From Vibrio hangzhouensis (GTDB lineage: Bacteria; Pseudomonadota; Gammaproteobacteria; Enterobacterales; Vibrionaceae), in assembly GCF_900107935.1 (NCBI RefSeq), contig NZ_FNVG01000004.1, positions 1 through 64,000 of the forward strand: DNA of 64,000 bases, written 5' to 3'. Below, piece by piece: positions 46,851 through 56,358 of the stretch (positions are counted from its first letter, which is position 1; each line of letters begins with the position of its first letter). The position numbers and the translations under genes were made by a program. The notes under the pieces are model-generated. The model saw only the letters and a list, made by a program, of their open reading frames with translations, had not been told where the DNA came from and made no database searches.

Positions 46851-47429
46851 CTAGGTTTCGTTATAAACCAAAATAAAAGTAACGGGCACGGATGTAGCGA
46901 TAGATGGCAGCCCTGCTACTTCTCTTAGAGCTTCTATGCCCCCTTCCAGTCCAAAGTCGGCAGCCTCCACAATGATAGGATCCGTCGACACGACACCGAT
47001 TTTATCGTCTCCGAGTTTCATCACAGTCAGTTTAGCTGAGTAGGTCTTTTGTTTTCCAAACAGATCAACGGTGACATCATTTGTGGTCGAATACACACCT
47101 CCGACATCGCTGTTGTCTAGTTCGCTCATATTGATGATGGTAGATATGGTTGCATTGGCGTGATCCGCAACGTTGAACAACATGGTCTGCATCCTTTCGT
47201 TGCGTATCGGAATGTTAGTTTCTACACTGGCAAGATTGATAATAATGGTTGCTTTCCCATCGTCACTAATAGTCCCAGTCATGGTGTTAAAGTAATGAAC
47301 TTCACTTATCGCGTTCTTCTTTGTCGAAACAAACTTCAACGTAGAATTGCCATTGTCCAATAACCACCCTGCCTGCAAAGGCAAGACAATACTCATCGAC
47401 ATTAATATGGCGACAATTCTCACTATCAT
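46851..47429 (-). CDS. YceI-family periplasmic protein
   Basis: A 192-residue protein with a signal peptide (about 1-20, ending PLQAG) and a YceI-type lipocalin-like barrel. Marks are LKFVSTKKNAISEVHYF, an Asn-Ile-Pro-Ile-Arg-Asn segment with ERMQTMLFNV, and DVTVDLFGKQKTY. YceI proteins bind polyisoprenoid-type lipids in the periplasm; the role in this host is unknown. The gene is alone and divergent from the flavin reductase. Confidence 0.85.
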   Translation of the reverse strand: MIVRIVAILMSMSIVLPLQAGWLLDNGNSTLKFVSTKKNAISEVHYFNTMTGTISDDGKATIIINLASVETNIPIRNERMQTMLFNVADHANATISTIINMSELDNSDVGGVYSTTNDVTVDLFGKQKTYSAKLTVMKLGDDKIGVVSTDPIIVEAADFGLEGGIEALREVAGLPSIATSVPVTFILVYNET

Positions 47430-47562
47430 GATGTATCCCTCTCTACCCTGTTGGTCTTAATAGGTTTAGACGAGGTTAGTGGTAATCTCCATATTCAGCG
47501 CGCTTTATGCTACAGTTTTGCAGCTTTTTTGATGAAACAGGACACAATGGAGCCGTGCCAGT

Positions 47563-48174
47563 ATGCTAATCAATCTAGAAGATCTTTCCGCTACATCCAT
47601 CTATCATCTGATGACCCAAACCGTCATTCCGCGCCCTATTGCATGGGTATTGACCGAGTCTGCATCAGACAACTACAACCTAGCCCCTTTCTCCTATTTT
47701 GCGCCGATTTCGAGTAACCCTCCGTTACTTATGATTTCAGTGGGTAAGAAACCCGATGGCACGCTTAAAGACACCGCCGTTAACGCCATTAACAACCGAA
47801 AACTGGTGATCCACATCGCGTCAGTAGACAGTGCCGACGTAATGACTCAGACATCTGCTACCCTCTCTCATGGCGAATCTGAAGTACAACATAGTCAAGT
47901 AGCGCTGAATAAATTTGAAGGCTTCTCACTACCGAAAGTCGCCGAGTGCCCCATTGCATTTGGTTGTACTCTGCACGAAGTCGTTGAGATGGGAAAGACA
48001 CCGCAACATTTGCTGATTGCCCAAATCGAACAGGTCTATATCGATGATTCAGTTGTCGAAATAAATAACGAGCGGCTTTTGGTCGATGCTCTTAAGGTTA
48101 ATCCACTCTCTCGTTTAGGTGGAAGTGATTATGCCACACTGGCAAAGACCTTCACCATCAAACGCCCTCAATAG
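47563..48174 (+). CDS. Flavin reductase-like FMN-binding protein
   Basis: A 203-residue split-barrel protein of the flavin reductase (DIM6/NTAB) family. It has TVIPRPIAWVLT near residue 20, NLAPFSYFAPISSNPPLLMISVG near 39 and KDTAVNAI near 69, where FMN is bound. It probably reduces or carries flavin for an unknown partner. A GGAG site lies before ATG 47563. It is a single gene. Confidence 0.85.
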   Translation: MLINLEDLSATSIYHLMTQTVIPRPIAWVLTESASDNYNLAPFSYFAPISSNPPLLMISVGKKPDGTLKDTAVNAINNRKLVIHIASVDSADVMTQTSATLSHGESEVQHSQVALNKFEGFSLPKVAECPIAFGCTLHEVVEMGKTPQHLLIAQIEQVYIDDSVVEINNERLLVDALKVNPLSRLGGSDYATLAKTFTIKRPQ

Positions 48175-48262
48175 CCCAGAAAGTGCATCACGCTCTCCAT
48201 AGGTGAGCTAATCACAGCGTGTATTGGCTCACCACTTCACATCACCGAAAGCAATCAATAAT

Positions 48263-48281
48263 CTTATTGATAATCATTAGC
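48263..48281. promoter_or_regulatory. Fur box upstream of fecB
   Basis: The 19 bases starting cttattgataatcatta match the Fur consensus at about 15 of 19 positions and lie 47-65 bases before the fecB start. Confidence 0.7.
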
Positions 48282-48327
48282 AATTGCGATAAAGTGCGTT
48301 CCCCTTTTCTATCAGAATGTAATAATA

Positions 48328-49236
48328 ATGAAGTCTTTAATCGCAAGTGGAATGCGTACCGCATCATTCATTGTACTGTGCGTGATGAACGCAGTCTCAT
48401 ACGCTGAACAGTCCAGAGTCATCACCGACCAACAGGGAAGTATCACTATTGAAGGCACACCCAGTCGTGTTATTGCTCTGGAATACTCGTTTGTTGATGC
48501 GTTGGCGGCAGTAGGTGTATCGCCGGTTGGTGTTGCTGATGACAAAAATGTCGACAGAATCCTTCCCGAAATCCGCGCGCTGATAAAACCGTGGCAATCC
48601 GTGGGTGTCCGTCCTCAACCAAGCCTGGAAGCAATTTCACAGTTAAAACCGGATCTCATCATCGCTGATGCAGAAAGGCACAGCACCATCTATAAAGACT
48701 TAAGTGCGATTGCCCCCACCTTACTGCTGAAAAGTCGTGGCGAAACCTATGAAGAAAATCTGCAATCCGCAATGAAAATCGGATTAGCCGTCAACAAAGC
48801 GACCGAAATGGAAGCACGCATCAGCAAACATCGCTCAATAATGACGGAGTACAAATCCAAACTTTCTTCCGCAGAAACTTTCCAATTTGCTGTCGTTACC
48901 GACAAAGGAATGTGGCTACATGGCCCCGACTCATATGCTGGTGGGGTTATTAAGGCATTGGGCCTAAAAGGACCGATGGTTCCAAAGAGCGAAAAAGCTT
49001 ATATAGAAGTTAGCTTTGAACAGTTACTAAAGATTAACCCAGACTGGCTCCTTCTCGGCCCCTACAAACCTCATACTGTTTATGATGATTGGCAACAAAA
49101 CCCACTGAGCAAAATGCTTAAAGTCGCCAGCAGTAATCAGGCGATTAACGTTTCCCCACAGTTGTGGTCACTTAACCGAGGAATTCTGGCCGCCGAAGGC
49201 ATTGCAAGAAACCTCTCCGATATCATTAATAAATAA
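48328..49236 (+). CDS. fecB: FecB-like ferric citrate/siderophore periplasmic binding protein
   Basis: A 302-residue periplasmic binding protein. Its signal peptide is about residues 1-26 (ending VSYA). The mature part follows E. coli FecB closely: [51 protein letters not shown] and [17 protein letters not shown]. It captures an iron(III) chelate, probably dicitrate, for FecCDE. It starts a four-gene ABC operon and has a strong Fur box upstream. The ribosome site is weak; a second ATG at 48352 is possible. Confidence 0.88.
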   Translation: MKSLIASGMRTASFIVLCVMNAVSYAEQSRVITDQQGSITIEGTPSRVIALEYSFVDALAAVGVSPVGVADDKNVDRILPEIRALIKPWQSVGVRPQPSLEAISQLKPDLIIADAERHSTIYKDLSAIAPTLLLKSRGETYEENLQSAMKIGLAVNKATEMEARISKHRSIMTEYKSKLSSAETFQFAVVTDKGMWLHGPDSYAGGVIKALGLKGPMVPKSEKAYIEVSFEQLLKINPDWLLLGPYKPHTVYDDWQQNPLSKMLKVASSNQAINVSPQLWSLNRGILAAEGIARNLSDIINK

Positions 49237-49245
49237 TCATCTTCT

Positions 49246-50244
49246 ATGCTTCTGACTCGCCAGCACAAACTTTGGCTTGCACTTCTTGCCACAACTTTTG
49301 TCGCGCTCAATACTTCCCTTATTGTCTGGTCTAGTTTCGAGCTGACCATGCACTCTCTATGGGGATTCTGGTCGTCTTTTGACGAGACCAGTATTGAGCA
49401 ACAAATCATCTCTACCCTACGATTGCCAAGGGTTCTGAGCGGTGCATTGATTGGCGCGAATCTCGCCGTCGCTGGGGTGCTGATGCAGGGGCTGACACGG
49501 AACCCTCTTGCCTCGCCATCGGTGTTGGCTATTAACTCCGGCGCAGCTCTGTTCATCGTCCTGAGTAGTTTTGGTGTCCTCTCTTTGCCTGTTCCGACCG
49601 TTGTCGCGGGGGCAATGGGCAGTATTGCCAGCGGATTAATTGTGATTTATTTAGGCGGTTTTTTCGATAACCGCCCGCATCCAGTCAAACTCATCCTTGC
49701 GGGCATCGCTGTCAATGCTTTATTACTCGGCTTAACTCGGGCAACCATCATTCTTGCCGATGACCAGGCTTACAGCGTCCAATCTTGGCTGATTGGTTCA
49801 ATTAGTACCCTCGATTGGGCAGCGTTTCATCAGTTGTTGCCTTTCAGTTTCCTGGGACTGATTCTGGCATGGTCGCTAGCTCATCCGCTCAATCTGCTGA
49901 TATTGGGCAACGATGTAGCAACCGGACTGGGTGTCAACACGACACTAATTCGTTTGCTTGCGTGTAGCGCTATCGTTTTGCTAACCAGTGTCAGTGTGTC
50001 TATCGCCGGACCTATCGGTTTTGTCGGGCTACTCATCCCACATATTGCCAGAAGACTAACGGGACACAATTTTTTCGCTTTGATCCCTGCCTGCGCCCTA
50101 CTTGGGGCGACCCTTATTATGCTTTCAGATGCAATGGCGAGAGGTTTGGCCTTCCCTACAGAAACCCCCGTAGGCGTTGTTACCGCTTTAATCGGAACAC
50201 CTTTTTTTATTTTCATTTCTGTTAAGAGCCGTCTTAATTCATGA
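49246..50244 (+). CDS. fecC: FecC-like iron-chelate permease
   Basis: A 332-residue FecCD-family permease with about nine membrane helices. LRLPRVLSGALIGANLAVAG near residue 59 and GFVGLLIPHIARRLTGHN near 258 are diagnostic. It pairs with FecD to form the inner-membrane channel. The stop overlaps the fecD start (ATGA). Confidence 0.92.
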   Translation: MLLTRQHKLWLALLATTFVALNTSLIVWSSFELTMHSLWGFWSSFDETSIEQQIISTLRLPRVLSGALIGANLAVAGVLMQGLTRNPLASPSVLAINSGAALFIVLSSFGVLSLPVPTVVAGAMGSIASGLIVIYLGGFFDNRPHPVKLILAGIAVNALLLGLTRATIILADDQAYSVQSWLIGSISTLDWAAFHQLLPFSFLGLILAWSLAHPLNLLILGNDVATGLGVNTTLIRLLACSAIVLLTSVSVSIAGPIGFVGLLIPHIARRLTGHNFFALIPACALLGATLIMLSDAMARGLAFPTETPVGVVTALIGTPFFIFISVKSRLNS

Positions 50245-51206
50245 ACACTCGTTGGATCACTCTCGCACTGCTCACAATAATCATAGCCATTGTCAGTATG
50301 CTTACTGGTGTCGCAAACTTGTCCATTACACAAGTCGTCAGTGCTATCGTCGCCGGCGGTGAGTTTGACTTTGTCGTCAATCAATATCGTTTACCACGTC
50401 TAATTCTTGCGCTAGGTGTCGGTGCGGGTCTCGGTATATCCGGAGCTCTGGTACAGGGCGTAATCCGCAATCCCTTGGCCTCCCCAGATCTGATTGGTGT
50501 CAGCGCGGGTGCAGGTTTTGTCGCCACCCTACTTCTCACTGTTTTTCCCGGCGCTCCCGTATGGAGCTTGCCTATTGCCGCCATGATAGGAGGGGTCTCC
50601 GTTGGACTGCTACTTATCGTCATAGCAAAGCAGGCTAATCTTCCTCCTGCCCGTATGGCGTTGACCGGGATTGCCATCAGCGCGTTCTTAGCCAGCGGCA
50701 TCGACTATTTACTAGTGGTGCATCCCATCGAAATCAATACCGCTATGATATGGCTAACCGGCAGCCTGTGGGGTCGAGGTTGGGAACAGATGCCTTTCAT
50801 CTGGATTGGGCTACTGACATTGCTGCCCTACTCTATGTGGTTAGCGTGGCGACTCGATATTATTGGGCTGGGCGACGAGTCGGCAATATCATTAGGTATC
50901 GAACTGGATCGCGTTCAAGCTGCGGCTTTGATGAGTGCCGTAATGCTGGCCAGTCTCAGTGTCTCTATTGCGGGTACCATCAGCTTTGTGGGTCTGCTCG
51001 CCCCGCACTTATCACGGTTACTCTTTGGGCATAATCACAAAGCACTGCTTATCGGCGCCGCATCTATTGGCGCACTTCTTGTTCTCATTGCCGACACCAT
51101 AGCCAGAGGGATTGCACCGCCAATAGAACTTCCGGCAGGCGTACTAACATCGGTGATTGGCGCGCCTTATTTCATCTTTCTGTTAAAACGATACAAGGGC
51201 TGGTAA
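50241..51206 (+). CDS. fecD: FecD-like iron-chelate permease
   Basis: A 321-residue FecCD-family permease. It has YRLPRLILALGVGAGLGISGALVQGV near residue 48, NPLASPDLIGVSAGAGF, and SFVGLLAPHLSRLLFGHNH near 250. It partners with FecC and FecE. It overlaps both neighbours (4 bases with fecC, 1 base with fecE), so the three are translated together. Confidence 0.92.
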   Translation: MNTRWITLALLTIIIAIVSMLTGVANLSITQVVSAIVAGGEFDFVVNQYRLPRLILALGVGAGLGISGALVQGVIRNPLASPDLIGVSAGAGFVATLLLTVFPGAPVWSLPIAAMIGGVSVGLLLIVIAKQANLPPARMALTGIAISAFLASGIDYLLVVHPIEINTAMIWLTGSLWGRGWEQMPFIWIGLLTLLPYSMWLAWRLDIIGLGDESAISLGIELDRVQAAALMSAVMLASLSVSIAGTISFVGLLAPHLSRLLFGHNHKALLIGAASIGALLVLIADTIARGIAPPIELPAGVLTSVIGAPYFIFLLKRYKGW

Positions 51207-51970
51207 TGCTGTCTGTAAAAAACCTATATGTTGCTTATGGCGATAACACCATTATCGAAAATCTCAGTCTTACCATACCCAAAGGCAAGATCACCGCACT
51301 CATTGGACCCAATGGTTGTGGTAAATCGACGCTTCTCAAAACACTTGCGCGAATAAATAAGCCTAAGTCAGGGGAAGTGTTGCTGGACACAACACCGCTA
51401 CACGAGTTTGCAACCAAATCTCTTGCGCAACGGCTGTCGATGCTGCCACAGACTCATACCAGTCCTGAGGGAATAACGGTTCGAAAACTGGTCGAGTACG
51501 GTCGCGCACCCTATGCCTCCCATTGGGGAAAACTCACTGATAACGACCACGCAATGGTGTCCAGAGCAATGGTCTCTACTGGAGTAAGCGAGCTGCAAGA
51601 AACTCCAGTCGACGCATTATCCGGTGGGCAACGTCAGCGCGCCTGGATCTCTATGATAGTGGCACAGGACACCGAAGTCATCATGCTGGACGAACCGACA
51701 ACTTACCTTGATTTATCTCATCAAATTGAGTTGATGAAAATGATGCAGACCATGCACCAACAAGGAAAAACCGTCATTGTGGTGTTACACGACCTCAATC
51801 AAGCCTGCCGCTATTGCGACCACCTTGTCGTGCTGAAAGATGGAAAATTAGTACTCGATGGAGACCCCTCCGAGGTCTTCACTCAAGCTTTGCTGCAAGA
51901 CGTGTTTGATCTGGATGCCATCGTGATAAAAGATCCCATTTCCGGTACTCCTATGTGTGTACCTAAGTAA
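51206..51970 (+). CDS. fecE: FecE-like iron-chelate ABC ATPase
   Basis: A 254-residue ABC ATPase. Walker A is GPNGCGKST near residue 34, the signature is LSGGQRQRAW near 138, Walker B is IMLDEPTTYLDLSHQ near 158, and the switch is VLHDLNQACRY. It powers FecBCD. It is the last gene of the operon before the receptor gene, which has its own Fur box. Confidence 0.94.
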   Translation: MLSVKNLYVAYGDNTIIENLSLTIPKGKITALIGPNGCGKSTLLKTLARINKPKSGEVLLDTTPLHEFATKSLAQRLSMLPQTHTSPEGITVRKLVEYGRAPYASHWGKLTDNDHAMVSRAMVSTGVSELQETPVDALSGGQRQRAWISMIVAQDTEVIMLDEPTTYLDLSHQIELMKMMQTMHQQGKTVIVVLHDLNQACRYCDHLVVLKDGKLVLDGDPSEVFTQALLQDVFDLDAIVIKDPISGTPMCVPK

Positions 51971-52046
51971 TCCTCATGGTAAATTGACAGAGATGTTATA
52001 AGTCATTTCAAACACCTATCAATAGCCTTACCAACATATCAATAAC

Positions 52047-52065
52047 GGTATTGATAATTATTATC
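52047..52065. promoter_or_regulatory. Fur box upstream of the TonB-dependent receptor
   Basis: The 19 bases ggtattgataattattatc match the Fur consensus at about 16 of 19 positions and are centred on the palindrome GATAAT-T-ATTATC. Confidence 0.8.
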
Positions 52066-52115
52066 AGGCGCACTATCATTGCCATCCTTTAACAATACAG
52101 TGGTAATAAAAGCAT

Positions 52116-54290
52116 ATGGCAACTCGAACTGGGAATAGAGTTTTATCCCTTTCACTACTCGCCTTATCAGTCGGACAAGCACTCGCTGCGGATGATGTAA
52201 AACAAGAGCAAACTACCGAAATCAAAAAAACGGATGAAAACATGGTGGTCACCGCCACTCGATACAGCCAGGATGCCGATAAAATCCCAGGCTCGATCTA
52301 TGTAATTTCCGAACAAGAATTAAAACAGCAAACAGCCGTCTCCGACGACTTAACCAGTGTGATTGCAAACCTTGTTCCGGGGATGACACCAAGTCGCCAA
52401 AAGCTTTCTACTCAAGGTGAAAATCTACGAGGCCGTACCGCTCTTATCATGGTTGATGGCGTGCCCCAGAACAACCCTCTACGTAATGGTAACCGTAATG
52501 GTTATACCGTTGACTCATCAATGCTCGAGCGTGTGGAAGTGGTGCAAGGCGCAAGTGCTGTTCAGGGGAACGGAGCAACGGGCGGTATCATCAACTATGT
52601 AACAAAAAGCGCGAAACCAGGCGACCACTGGAAACAAACCATAGGTACCCGTGTGACCTCAAACCTTAAAGAGGATGGAACCGGCGGAAAAGTCTACTAT
52701 AACCTGAGTCAGTACGATGAAGACTATGACCTTTTCATCGGCGGTTCGTGGGACCGTCAGGGACTCTATTACGATGGCAATGGCAATCCTATTGGGATGA
52801 ACTCTATTCAGGGCGAAACTCAGGACTCAAACGCAACAAACTTTCTGGCGAAAGGTGGCTACAACTTTGATGGCGGCAATCAGCGAGTCAGCTTCAGCGC
52901 CAGTCGTTACAAGTTACAAGGTAATCAGAACTATGTGAGTGTCCCTGGAGACTGGCAGAATGGTATTCCGGGAACCGTGGTTCCGGGCACGCCTGACGGA
53001 GACCCAACATCCAATTATGCCGAGCTGTACAACATTGGCTACGATCACTACGACTTCCTTGGCGGTGAATTAAAATTCCAGGCTTTTTATCAAGATTTTG
53101 AAGCAGTTTACGGCCAGGCATCATGGTGGCCAACTCCAGACAAACAATACGATCAAGGTGCCATAGTTTCAACGAAGAAGGGTTTCAAACTCAGCTACGT
53201 AAAAACCGATTTACTCGGCTGGGACGACAGTTGGGTCATTGGTCTCGATGGACTGGAAGACACGACAAAACAAACGTTGACACAATCAGGCAAGGACGTC
53301 ACTCCCGATATGATGTATCAGAGCCTTGCGCCATTTGTTCAGGGTGACGTATTGGTGACAGACTCACTGCGTCTGTCCGGCGGCGTACGCTTCGAAAACA
53401 CTAAGGTCAAAGTGGCCGATGGGCAAACTCTGTGGGGTTACGGCAACGGTGGGTACCGCCAGGTCGACATTATTGGCGGTGAACAAAACTTTTCTCAGGC
53501 AGTATTCAACGCCGGAGCCGTCTACGACTTCACTTCCAATGTCAGCTCTTTCGTTGGCTTTAGTCAGGGCTTTGGTTTACCCGATATTGGCCGTGTATTA
53601 CGCGGAAATTGGATCGGTGGTCCGAATGTCGACGCCCCAGTTGGCGGAGCGCCAATTGACTTCAATACCATGCCAGCCGTAAAACCTGTGGTTACCGATA
53701 ACTACGAAGTTGGACTGAGCTACAGCAATGACAAGTTGTTTGTCAGTGGCAGCACCTACATGTCGATTGCCAAAGACGGCGCCAACCTGAGCCTTAACAG
53801 CGGTGGTACCTATGACGTGGTTCGCCAACGTACCGACATCAAAGGCTACGAGTTTACCACCACTTACAACGTGTTACCGACAACCCAAATTCAGGCGTTG
53901 TATGCACACGTAGAAGGTCAGGTTGATACCAATCAGGATGGTAAAGTAGACAGTGACATGGACCTAAAAAACCTGTCTCCTGATCGCTTGCTTGTTGCCG
54001 TCAATCACAGCTTCTCTGATCGCCTGAATGGTCGTGTTCAGTACAACCACATGTTCTCCAGAACAAAAGAAAAGAACGCTGCCGGTAGCGCTCAGCAGTT
54101 TGATGGCTACGGATTAATGGATCTTTCTATGTTCTATGATATGCAGAGCTACGGTCGAGTCAGTGTTGGTATCGAAAACCTCTTCAATGAGCAGTACATC
54201 AACTACTTCAGTCAAATTCGACACCACAATGCCTATTACTTTTCAGGTCGTGGACGCACCTTTAGCCTAGGCTACGAAATCGACTTCTAA
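52116..54290 (+). CDS. TonB-dependent ferric-chelate outer-membrane receptor
   Basis: A 724-residue receptor. It has a signal peptide of about 24 residues, a TonB box near residues 42-48 (ENMVVTATR), a plug domain to about 175 (LRGRTALIMVDGVPQNNPLR, VVQGASAVQGNGATGGIINYVT) and a 22-strand barrel ending in phenylalanine (GYEIDF). It lacks the N-terminal signalling domain of E. coli FecA, and no fecI or fecR gene is present. Control is therefore probably by Fur alone. It lies directly after fecBCDE, which suggests that it feeds that transporter. The ligand could be ferric citrate or a hydroxycarboxylate siderophore; I cannot decide. Confidence 0.88.
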   Translation: MATRTGNRVLSLSLLALSVGQALAADDVKQEQTTEIKKTDENMVVTATRYSQDADKIPGSIYVISEQELKQQTAVSDDLTSVIANLVPGMTPSRQKLSTQGENLRGRTALIMVDGVPQNNPLRNGNRNGYTVDSSMLERVEVVQGASAVQGNGATGGIINYVTKSAKPGDHWKQTIGTRVTSNLKEDGTGGKVYYNLSQYDEDYDLFIGGSWDRQGLYYDGNGNPIGMNSIQGETQDSNATNFLAKGGYNFDGGNQRVSFSASRYKLQGNQNYVSVPGDWQNGIPGTVVPGTPDGDPTSNYAELYNIGYDHYDFLGGELKFQAFYQDFEAVYGQASWWPTPDKQYDQGAIVSTKKGFKLSYVKTDLLGWDDSWVIGLDGLEDTTKQTLTQSGKDVTPDMMYQSLAPFVQGDVLVTDSLRLSGGVRFENTKVKVADGQTLWGYGNGGYRQVDIIGGEQNFSQAVFNAGAVYDFTSNVSSFVGFSQGFGLPDIGRVLRGNWIGGPNVDAPVGGAPIDFNTMPAVKPVVTDNYEVGLSYSNDKLFVSGSTYMSIAKDGANLSLNSGGTYDVVRQRTDIKGYEFTTTYNVLPTTQIQALYAHVEGQVDTNQDGKVDSDMDLKNLSPDRLLVAVNHSFSDRLNGRVQYNHMFSRTKEKNAAGSAQQFDGYGLMDLSMFYDMQSYGRVSVGIENLFNEQYINYFSQIRHHNAYYFSGRGRTFSLGYEIDF

Positions 54291-54309
54291 GCTGCGCCGA
54301 AAACGCATC

Positions 54310-54344
54310 AAAAAAGCCCGCTATTATATCAAGCGGGCTTTTTT
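54310..54344. terminator. Bidirectional terminator between receptor and add
   Basis: AAAAAAGCCCGC (54310-54321) pairs with GCGGGCTTTTTT (54333-54344): a 12-bp stem with A and T tails serving both convergent genes. Confidence 0.9.
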
Positions 54345-54351
54345 CGTTAGG

Positions 54352-55341
54352 CTAAACTGCGAGCAATTGCTCTTTGGTTTCTTTATCGGTGAAGGCTGCA
54401 TTAACGCTGTTGTGATAGATATGCAGATAATCTTCCTCCGACAGATTAAACTGCTCAATCACGATCTGAACTTCTTTCGTCATGGTCGTGTTAGACACCG
54501 TACGATTATCTGTATTAATCGTCACCGGAATACCGCGTCGACGGAAATCCTCAATAGGATGCACTTGCATATTCTCTACAGCTTTGGTCTGTACGTTACT
54601 GCTTGGACAGGTTTCCAGTGCTACTTGCTTGGCATGCACTAACGCAAACGCCTGCTCATGGGTAGCAATGTGAATGCCATGACCAACACGCTCTGCACCG
54701 AGCATGGTAATCGCATCGTAAACGTTTTGCCCTTCCCCTTGCTCACCGGCATGAATGGTGACATGAAATCCCTTCTCCTTCGCGTACTGAGCAGAAGGAA
54801 TGAATCTTTCACAGAAGCCAAGTTCCTCACCACCAGCCAAATCAAAGGCGGCGACCCCTTTGCCAAGAAATTCTGCTCCCGCATCCAAAACGTCTTTGAT
54901 TTCATCTGTTGGCATATGGCGTAGTAAAGACAGAATGATGTTGCCCTTAATTCCATGAGTCGTTTCAGCACGCTTCATGCCCCTGACCACGGCACCGATG
55001 ATTTGCTCAATAGTCAAACCTTTCTCACGGTGAAGCAGCGGCCCAAAACGCACTTCCATATATTTAACGTTTTCTAACGCAGCATCTTCGTACACTTCAA
55101 ATGCGATGCGCTCCAGTGCTTCTTCCGTCTGCATAACCGATAGAGGCAGATCAAAACGCTTGAGATATTCTATCAAGTTTGGGCATGTTTCCGGTGCGAT
55201 CATCATGTCACGGATAACATTAACGTCTGAGCTTGGTAATACGATGTCTTGTTGTGCTGCCAGTTCAAGGATGGTCTCAGGGCGAACACTGCCATCTAGA
55301 TGACAATGAAGGTCGATTTTTGGAAGTTGTTTATAGTTCAT
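54352..55341 (-). CDS. add: Adenosine deaminase
   Basis: A 329-residue zinc deaminase that converts adenosine to inosine. Zinc-binding motifs are DLHCHLDGS near residue 10, the catalytic [10 protein letters not shown] near 197, VGHGIH near 217 and NTDN near 278. The length is normal. A PurR-like box lies 216 bases upstream and a CRP-like site is also present. It complements the adenine deaminase at 32388 and PpnP in purine salvage. Confidence 0.95.
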   Translation of the reverse strand: MNYKQLPKIDLHCHLDGSVRPETILELAAQQDIVLPSSDVNVIRDMMIAPETCPNLIEYLKRFDLPLSVMQTEEALERIAFEVYEDAALENVKYMEVRFGPLLHREKGLTIEQIIGAVVRGMKRAETTHGIKGNIILSLLRHMPTDEIKDVLDAGAEFLGKGVAAFDLAGGEELGFCERFIPSAQYAKEKGFHVTIHAGEQGEGQNVYDAITMLGAERVGHGIHIATHEQAFALVHAKQVALETCPSSNVQTKAVENMQVHPIEDFRRRGIPVTINTDNRTVSNTTMTKEVQIVIEQFNLSEEDYLHIYHNSVNAAFTDKETKEQLLAV

Positions 55342-55532
55342 CGTTACCTCTCTTGGAATAATTGATAAGCCTCAGAATTTCCATGCATTTATTCCGACTC
55401 CGTGCAGAAAGGCTAACGAACTGGTGATATCGTCACAACCAACATACATGAGTCATTTCACCGAATTCAAGGGAATAGAACGCAGTTATACTGATAAACG
55501 TAATACAAAGCCACAGCAACCACCTATTTTTT

Positions 55533-55550
55533 CGTGATTTACATCACCTT
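55533..55550. promoter_or_regulatory. CRP-like site
   Basis: The sequence GTGA-tttaca-TCAC at 55535-55548 matches the core of the CRP consensus. It could serve add or the gene at 55719. Confidence 0.45.
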
Positions 55551-55556
55551 TTAATG

Positions 55557-55572
55557 CGTAAACGTTTGCTAT
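55557..55572. promoter_or_regulatory. PurR-like box upstream of add
   Basis: The sequence GCGT-AAACGTTT-GCTA keeps the eight-base core of the PurR operator. It lies 216 bases before add. Confidence 0.4.
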
Positions 55573-55718
55573 TCCGTTTGTAAATTCATTCCTGTAATCA
55601 TCCACAGATTTAAGACACAGCCCGCACAAATCGCGACATTTCCTGCACAGATCTCACCATTAGATTTCATTACAGTACGCCCCGTATTCAATGACTCTAA
55701 TTATTAATAGGTAACATA

Positions 55719-56294
55719 ATGAAAAAAGCAGTGGCGTTAGCACTTACTACACTTTTTGCGTCAAGCGCGTTTGCTGGCGCAACCGACCCGGGTTTCTATG
55801 TCGGTGGTGGTTTTGGTCTAACTGAAAGTAAACTGGATAATCTGGATTATGCGTTTCTGCCTTCCCTAAAAGGCGACCGTGCTTTTAAAGTATATGGTGG
55901 GTATCAGTTCAATCGAATCGTTGCTTTGGAAGGCGGTTACACTAAGTACGGTAAGTTCAGTGACTCGCACCTGAATGGTTACTCATGGAATCCTAGCGCA
56001 CTTTCATTAGCAGCAAATCTTGGTTATACGTTTGATATCGGTCTACGCCCTTTTGCTACTCTTGGGCTGTCTTATCTGGGTCTGAATGAAGAAGGTTATA
56101 AGGCATTCGAAAATGACTCTGGTTCAGCATTCCGCTACGGGTTGGGTTTGGAATATGCACCACAACAAATCGATGGTTTAGCTGTTCGTATGGCTTATGA
56201 AGCTGATGCATTCTCTGTACAAGAGCCAATAAACGGTACTTCTACAACGTTCTCTGTTGGTTCCTTCTATCTGGGCGCATCTTACAAATTCTAA
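55719..56294 (+). CDS. Small outer-membrane beta-barrel (OmpA-like)
   Basis: A 191-residue protein with a signal peptide (about 1-19, ending SAFA) and alternating aromatic/hydrophobic strands typical of an eight-strand barrel (GFYVGGGFGLTES, AFKVYGGYQFN, YLGASYKF). It ends in phenylalanine as expected for outer-membrane insertion. It lacks a periplasmic OmpA domain. It resembles the OmpA-like transmembrane or OmpW-like groups; function is unknown. It is a single gene with a strong terminator. Confidence 0.8.
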   Translation: MKKAVALALTTLFASSAFAGATDPGFYVGGGFGLTESKLDNLDYAFLPSLKGDRAFKVYGGYQFNRIVALEGGYTKYGKFSDSHLNGYSWNPSALSLAANLGYTFDIGLRPFATLGLSYLGLNEEGYKAFENDSGSAFRYGLGLEYAPQQIDGLAVRMAYEADAFSVQEPINGTSTTFSVGSFYLGASYKF

Positions 56295-56320
56295 TAACGC
56301 CAACACGTCAGTTAGCTAGC

Positions 56321-56355
56321 AAAAAGCCACTTCTGTCTCCAGAAGTGGCTTTTTT
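56321..56355. terminator. Bidirectional terminator
   Basis: AAAAAGCCACTTCTG pairs with CAGAAGTGGCTTTTT around TCTC: a 15-bp stem between convergent barrel genes. Confidence 0.9.
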
Positions 56356-56358
56356 ACT

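Larger units (their letters stand above)
55342..55718. other. Regulatory gap between add and an outer-membrane protein gene
   Basis: No gene is seen. It contains a CRP-like and a PurR-like sequence, reported separately, in the divergent promoter region. Confidence 0.5.

Noticed and set aside
48202..48231. GGTGAGC/GCTCACC inverted repeat after the flavin reductase gene
   Set aside because: No T tract and a long loop; it may be a chance repeat or a weak protein site, so I did not list it.
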